Of a stretch of DNA of 64,000 nucleotides, positions 60,394 to 64,000 are shown one piece after another. Position 1 is the stretch's first letter, and the number at the start of each line of letters is the position of its first letter. The position numbers were made by a program, and so were the translations under genes. The notes below the pieces were generated by a model. That model made no database searches and was not told where the DNA came from. It saw only the letters and a program-made list of their open reading frames with translations. Location of the stretch: assembly GCF_000718015.1 (NCBI RefSeq), contig NZ_JODY01000002.1, positions 62,001 through 126,000 of the forward strand, written 5' to 3'. Origin of the DNA: Streptomyces catenulae (GTDB lineage: Bacteria > Actinomycetota > Actinomycetes > Streptomycetales > Streptomycetaceae).

Positions 60394-60447
60394 TACGACG
60401 ACAATCACCGTACTACGAAGATTCTCGAATTACGACAGCTCTCGTAC
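60394..60447 (-). promoter_or_regulatory. AT-richer promoter/operator zone upstream of the OYE gene
   Basis: Within the 324-bp divergent gap 60,351-60,674, this 54-bp stretch is AT-rich and carries TACGA-type elements at 60,394, 60,414 and 60,431, plus CGTAC at 60,443-60,447. They are spaced roughly 15-20 bp. This could be a binding site for a redox- or electrophile-sensing regulator. No -35/-10 pair is certain. A TAATCT at 60,621-60,626 may be the -10 of the divergent lipoprotein gene. Confidence 0.35.
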
Positions 60448-60674
60448 AAACGCCGAGCCATCCACCGGACGCCGCAACACCGCCGTCACACCGGGACCCG
60501 GCGGCGCGCCCCCGCCCTCCCCGCCGGGCCGTCCGACCAGCTCACAACGGCCGTACGACGGCGTACGGAAGTCGCTGCTCCGCACGCCGTCCCCACGTGA
60601 TCACTGTCACCCCCATGACGTAATCTGACGCTCGATCGCGGGCGTTCGGCCCGCCATGAACGTCGGGGTACGCC

Positions 60675-61262
60675 ATGCGCCCATCCATCCGTGTCGCCTC
60701 GCTCCTCGCGGGCGCCCTCCTCACCGCCGGTCTGACGACGGGCTGCTCGCCCTCGGGTGACGACTCCAAGAAGCCCGCCGATGCGGGCAGTTCGCAGGAG
60801 GCGCCGAGCGGCGACGCCACCGGGAAGTCCGGGAAGTCCGGGAAGACCCCGATCACCATCGGCGACTTCGGGACGTACCAGGCGGTCGACGCCGCCTCGG
60901 GCGCGCGGACGAAGATGTCGGTCACGTTCAAGGACCTCCGGGCGGTCCAGGCGTCGGAGATCAAGGCGACCAAGCCGCCGCAGCACCAGTACGTCGTCCT
61001 CACCTTCACCGTGAAGAACACCGGCGACAAGGAGGGCGCCTTCCACCCGCAGCAGCTGAAGTGGACCGACGGCGAGAGCCCCGAACGGGCCGTCGCCACC
61101 ACCGAGAAGTCCGGTTCCGGACAGAACCTCGACACGACGTTCCACGCGGGGCAGAGCGCCACCGGCGATGTCGTCGTGGACATCCCGGGCGCGGGCGGCA
61201 CCCTCCGCTACTACGACGGCTCCGGCCCCGTCTCCCTGTCGTTCGAACTCCCGGCGGACTGA
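60675..61262 (+). CDS. DUF4352-type lipoprotein
   Basis: 195 residues from ATG 60,675. A lipoprotein signal peptide is clear: M-R-P-S-I-R, a hydrophobic run, and lipobox L-T-T-G-C with C24 as the lipidated residue. A Ser/Gly/Lys-rich spacer follows to ~60, then an immunoglobulin-like beta domain (~80-195) with Y-V-V-L-T-F-T-V-K-N-T-G-D-K and G-D-V-V-V-D-I-P. This is the DUF4352 pattern of surface lipoproteins. It is exported and membrane-anchored, with unknown ligand. It is a single-gene unit with its own strong terminator. Confidence 0.88.
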   Translation: MRPSIRVASLLAGALLTAGLTTGCSPSGDDSKKPADAGSSQEAPSGDATGKSGKSGKTPITIGDFGTYQAVDAASGARTKMSVTFKDLRAVQASEIKATKPPQHQYVVLTFTVKNTGDKEGAFHPQQLKWTDGESPERAVATTEKSGSGQNLDTTFHAGQSATGDVVVDIPGAGGTLRYYDGSGPVSLSFELPAD

Positions 61263-61295
61263 CCGCGGATCCGCTCGGGGCCCGCGGGGCCCGGC

Positions 61296-61336
61296 CGACG
61301 GCGCGCCGTACCGGACCCCGGTGCGGCGCGCCGTCG
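61296..61336 (+). terminator. Very strong terminator after the lipoprotein gene
   Basis: Perfect 13-bp arms CGACGGCGCGCCG (61,296-61,308) and CGGCGCGCCGTCG (61,324-61,336) continue through a T-G wobble into ACCGG/CCGGT around an ACC loop. The stem is about 19 bp, 33 nt past the stop. Confidence 0.88.
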
Positions 61337-61471
61337 CGTGTGCCGAGGACCGACCGATTGCACCCGACGGGCCGTGTGACCTGGGGCGTTGGCGCGGCGG
61401 ACCGGCGTTGTCAGTGGTCGGGTGCAGACTGGCCGCAGCTGAGACAACGGCGTCGCGGAGGTGTTCCGGTC

Positions 61472-62557
61472 ATGACCGATGTGCTGCTCGCGGTGGGCAC
61501 ACGCAAAGGGCTTTTCGTCGGCCGCAGAAGGCACGGCGAGTGGGAGCTGAGCGGCCCCCACTTCCCCGCCCAGGCGGTGTACTCCCTCGGCATCGACACC
61601 CGCCGGGAGACCCCGCGGCTGCTGGCCGGTGCCGACAGCGCGCACTGGGGCCCGTCGGTCTTCCACTCCGACGACCTCGGGCAGACCTGGCGCGAGCCGA
61701 CCAGACCCGCGGTCAAGTACCCCGGGTACACCGGCACTTCGCTGGAGCGGGTGTGGCAGCTGCATCCGGCCGGGCCCGCCGCGCCCGATGTGGTCTACGC
61801 CGGTACGGAGCCGGGCGGACTGTTCCGTTCCGAGGACCGCGGCGAGACGTTCGAGATGGTCAGAGCGTTGTGGGAGCACCCGAGCCGGGAGCGGTGGATG
61901 CCCGGTGGCGGCGGTCTCGCGGTGCACACCGTGGTCACCGACCCACGCGACGCGGACGCCGTAACGGTCGCGGTGTCGGCCGCCGGGGTCTTCCGCAGCT
62001 CCGACGGCGGCGCGCACTGGGAGCCGTCGAACACCGGCGTCCGGGTGTCGTTCCTGCCCGAGGAGTACCCGGAGTTCGGCCAGTGCGTCCACAAGATCGC
62101 GCAGGACGCCGTCGACCGTGACCGGCTCTACCTCCAGAACCACTGGGGTGTCTACCGCAGCGACGACGCGGGCGCCCGGTGGACGGACATCGGCGCGGGG
62201 CTCCCCACCGACTTCGGCTTCGCGGTGGCCGCCCACCCGCACCGCGCCGACACCGTCTACCTCTTCCCCATCACCGCCGACGTGGACCGCGTCCCGGCCG
62301 ACCACCGCTGCCGGGTCTTCCGGACCTCCGACGCCGGTGCGTCCTGGGAACCGCTCTCCCACGGCCTGCCGGCGGAGGACCACTACGGCACGGTGCTCCG
62401 CGACGCCCTCTGCGTGGACGACAGCGACCCCGCGGGCGTCTACTTCGGCAACCGCAACGGCGAGTTGTACGCCAGCGCCGACGACGGCGAGAGCTGGCAG
62501 CGACTCGCCTCCCACCTCCCGGATGTGCTGTGCGTACGGGCATCCGCGGTGGCCTGA
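61472..62557 (+). CDS. Asp-box (BNR/VPS10-like) beta-propeller protein
   Basis: 361 residues from ATG 61,472, with GGAGGT at 61,457-61,462. Six Asp-box motifs of type S-x-D-x-G-x-[TSH]-[WF] are visible: SDDLGQTW, SEDRGETF, SSDGGAHW, SDDAGARW, TSDAGASW and SADDGESW. Each sits at the end of a propeller blade. Automated annotation often calls this family exo-alpha-sialidase or a glycosyl hydrolase, but the catalytic Arg triad, Tyr and Asp of sialidases are not evident. There is no signal peptide, so it is probably cytoplasmic. The role is unknown. Confidence 0.88.
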   Translation: MTDVLLAVGTRKGLFVGRRRHGEWELSGPHFPAQAVYSLGIDTRRETPRLLAGADSAHWGPSVFHSDDLGQTWREPTRPAVKYPGYTGTSLERVWQLHPAGPAAPDVVYAGTEPGGLFRSEDRGETFEMVRALWEHPSRERWMPGGGGLAVHTVVTDPRDADAVTVAVSAAGVFRSSDGGAHWEPSNTGVRVSFLPEEYPEFGQCVHKIAQDAVDRDRLYLQNHWGVYRSDDAGARWTDIGAGLPTDFGFAVAAHPHRADTVYLFPITADVDRVPADHRCRVFRTSDAGASWEPLSHGLPAEDHYGTVLRDALCVDDSDPAGVYFGNRNGELYASADDGESWQRLASHLPDVLCVRASAVA

Positions 62558-62575
62558 GGGTGCGGGCGCCCCGCC

Positions 62576-62612
62576 GCCCGGGTCCGGCGCCCCGCGTGGT
62601 GGGGCCCCGGGC
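62576..62612. terminator. Imperfect hairpin between convergent genes
   Basis: GCCCC (62,589-62,593) pairs with GGGGC (62,601-62,605), and GCCCGG (62,576-62,581) with CCGGGC (62,607-62,612), with unpaired bases between. It lies in the 59-bp gap between the convergent propeller and sulfurtransferase genes. Confidence 0.4.
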
Positions 62613-62616
62613 CGGG

Positions 62617-63558
62617 TCAGGGCGCCGCGGGCTCCGGCGCCGGCGCACCGGCGGGCGCCGCGCCCGGTTCCTCGCCCGTCACCACCGGCAGCGCCGAGGG
62701 CAGCCCCCACTCGCTCCACGAGCCGTCGTACACGGCCAGGTCGCGGTGGCCCGCCAGGTGCGCGCCCAGCGCCAGCACACAGGCGGTGACGCCGGATCCG
62801 CAGCTGAAGTACAGCCGCCGTCCCTGCTCCGCCGCTGCGCGGAACGCCTCGCGCAGTTCGTCCGCCGGGCGCATCCGGCCGTCGCGCAGAAGGTCGCCGA
62901 AGGGCAGGTTCACGGCGCCCGGCATGTGGCCGCCGCGCAGACCCGGCCGGGGCTCGGGGGCGGTCCCGGCGTACCGTCCGCGGGTGCGGGCGTCGAGCAC
63001 CACCGCCGCCGGGTCACTGAGCGCGGCCAGCACCTCGGCGCTGCCGACGAACAGCCCCGCCCGGGGCCGTGCGGTGAAGGTGCCGCGGGGCCCGTCGTAG
63101 GCGGCGGGCCGGGGCTCCACCGGCAGGCCCGCACCGCGCCAGGCGGGCAGCCCGCCGTCCAGCACGGCGGCCCGGTCGAAGCCCATGGCGCGCAGCATCC
63201 ACCAGGCGCGGGCCGCGGAGTGGATCCCGGCGGCGTCGTAGACGACCACGGTGTCCTCGTCGTCCAGGCCGAGACGGCGTACGGCGGCGGTGAACGCGTC
63301 CGCGCCGGGCAGGGTGTGGGGCACCGGGGCGGCGGGGTCGGACAGCTCGCCGTCGAGGTCGAACGGCCGGGCCCCGGGGAGGCGTTCGGCCGCGCCCCGG
63401 TGGGCGCCGACGGACGCGTCCAGCAGCACCAGCCGCTCCGCGCCGAGCCGCGGCGCGAGCCAGCCGGTGTCCACCAGCGGGCCGGGCGGACACATCGCCG
63501 TCGGGCCGGACGGCCGCGGGTGCCCGGTGGCCGGGTCCGGAACGGAACGCGTGCTCAT
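62617..63558 (-). CDS. Two-domain rhodanese-like sulfurtransferase (3-mercaptopyruvate type)
   Basis: 313 residues from ATG 63,558, with GGAGG on the minus strand. The N-terminal inactive rhodanese domain spans ~28-160 (V-V-V-Y-D-A-A-G, A-R-A-W-W-M-L-R-A-M-G). The C-terminal catalytic domain spans ~165-290 with the active loop C-G-S-G-V-T-A. That loop is typical of 3-mercaptopyruvate sulfurtransferases; thiosulfate sulfurtransferases have a basic C-R-K-G-V-T. The last ~20 residues are Pro/Ala-rich. It likely transfers sulfur from mercaptopyruvate to cyanide or thiol acceptors in the cytoplasm. Confidence 0.92.
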   Translation of the reverse strand: MSTRSVPDPATGHPRPSGPTAMCPPGPLVDTGWLAPRLGAERLVLLDASVGAHRGAAERLPGARPFDLDGELSDPAAPVPHTLPGADAFTAAVRRLGLDDEDTVVVYDAAGIHSAARAWWMLRAMGFDRAAVLDGGLPAWRGAGLPVEPRPAAYDGPRGTFTARPRAGLFVGSAEVLAALSDPAAVVLDARTRGRYAGTAPEPRPGLRGGHMPGAVNLPFGDLLRDGRMRPADELREAFRAAAEQGRRLYFSCGSGVTACVLALGAHLAGHRDLAVYDGSWSEWGLPSALPVVTGEEPGAAPAGAPAPEPAAP

Positions 63559-63672
63559 ACGGGGCCTCCCTGCACCGGCAGACCGCCTCCGGGCCTGCGT
63601 ACGGGCGTCACTCTGCCGCCCGCACCGGACGCGCGGGCACGCAGGGCTCCGGATGCCGTCCGGCCGCGCGGC

Positions 63673-64000
63673 TCACGGGAGCCGCCAGTCCACCGGTTCG
63701 GCGCCCTGGCGGATGAGGAGGTCGTTGGTACGGCTGAAGGGGCGCGAGCCGAAGAAGCCGCGGTCGGCGGACATCGGGGAGGGGTGCGCCGACTCGATCG
63801 CCGGGTACGCGTCGAGGAAGGGGCGGAGGTTGCGGGCGTCGCGGCCCCACAACACGGGCACCAGCGGCTTGCCGCGGGCGGCGAGGGCGCGGATGGCCTG
63901 CTCGGTGACCTCCTCCCAGCCCTTGCCGCGGTGGGCGGCGGGCTTGCGGGGCGCGGTGGTCAGGGCCCTGTTGAGCAACAGGACGCCCTGGCGGGTCCAC
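63673..64000 (-). CDS. ung: Uracil-DNA glycosylase, family 1 (C-terminal part; continues past the window edge)
   Basis: About 109 C-terminal residues are inside the window; the start lies to the right of position 64,000. The DNA-intercalation block H-P-S-P-M-S-A and the following [12 protein letters not shown] are diagnostic of family 1 UDG. Upstream, V-L-L-L-N-R-A-L-T matches the conserved L-L-L-N strand, and P-V-L-W-G-R-D-A matches the F-x-L-W-G strand. It removes uracil from DNA. The usual water-activating Asp block is beyond the edge. Confidence 0.93.
   Translation of the reverse strand, partial: WTRQGVLLLNRALTTAPRKPAAHRGKGWEEVTEQAIRALAARGKPLVPVLWGRDARNLRPFLDAYPAIESAHPSPMSADRGFFGSRPFSRTNDLLIRQGAEPVDWRLP

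Noticed and set aside
61061..62557. Extended form of the Asp-box propeller gene starting inside the lipoprotein gene
   Set aside because: It crosses a strong terminator and lacks a ribosome site; ATG 61,472 has GGAGGT and starts the first blade.

Overview
This is very GC-rich actinobacterial chromosomal DNA, almost certainly Streptomyces or a close relative. The evidence is the strong G/C third-position bias, frequent GTG starts, U-tract-poor GC hairpins after genes, and families typical of streptomycetes: DUF6214-, DUF6381-, DUF5709- and SCO6745-type proteins, a SigB/SigF-type sigma factor and a SpoIIE-type multi-domain phosphatase. I saw no tRNA, rRNA, CRISPR array, insertion sequence or phage gene.

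Region 1 (88-40,782, + strand) is the notable part. It is a type VII (ESX/WXG100) secretion locus built around one uninterrupted 35.2-kb gene. A WXG100-type small protein (88-606) is followed by an ORF of 11,731 codons (735-35,930, roughly 1.25 MDa), then a YbaB/EbfC-family protein (36,202-36,633) and an EccC-type secretion ATPase with three P-loops (36,694-40,782). The giant protein starts with its own WXG-like helical hairpin and a hydrophobic stretch. It continues with Thr/Pro/Lys-Glu linkers and a duplicated coiled-coil region, then a first His-Cys (clan CD peptidase-like) module directly before a TcdA/TcdB-like DXD glycosyltransferase. About 3,500 residues of repeated Gly/Ser-rich beta modules follow. 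The C-terminal third holds three more His-Cys modules, a metzincin-like zinc protease site (HExxHxxGxxD plus Met-turn) and two EndoU-like repeats. I read it as a secreted multi-effector toxin of polymorphic type. That role is inference; the motifs are visible in the sequence. No obvious immunity gene lies beside it, and EccB/EccD/EccE/MycP are not in the window (they could lie to the left).

Region 2 (40,858-47,717) is regulatory and accessory. It holds a membrane-bound PAS/GAF/PP2C/HATPase phosphatase, a TetR regulator with two palindromes around its -10 box and two strong hairpins upstream, a DUF6214-like protein with a 24-bp tandem repeat, an ArsR-type regulator and an EndoIII-like HhH protein.

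Region 3 (47,753-53,520, - strand) holds phosphoketolase (xfp), a 59-residue proline-rich peptide, a SCO6745-type protein and a general-stress sigma factor.

Region 4 (53,965-58,925) looks like a stress-response islet: a small hydrophilic DUF6381-type protein, a two-domain VOC protein, a close same-strand run of DJ-1/PfpI, DUF2795, phosphoribosyltransferase and DUF5709 genes, and a stand-alone LigD-type 3'-phosphoesterase.

Region 5 (59,067-64,000) holds a 42-codon relic of a succinate dehydrogenase/fumarate reductase iron-sulfur subunit, a YqjM-like old yellow enzyme, a DUF4352-type lipoprotein, an Asp-box beta-propeller protein, a mercaptopyruvate-type sulfurtransferase and the C-terminal part of uracil-DNA glycosylase, cut by the window edge.
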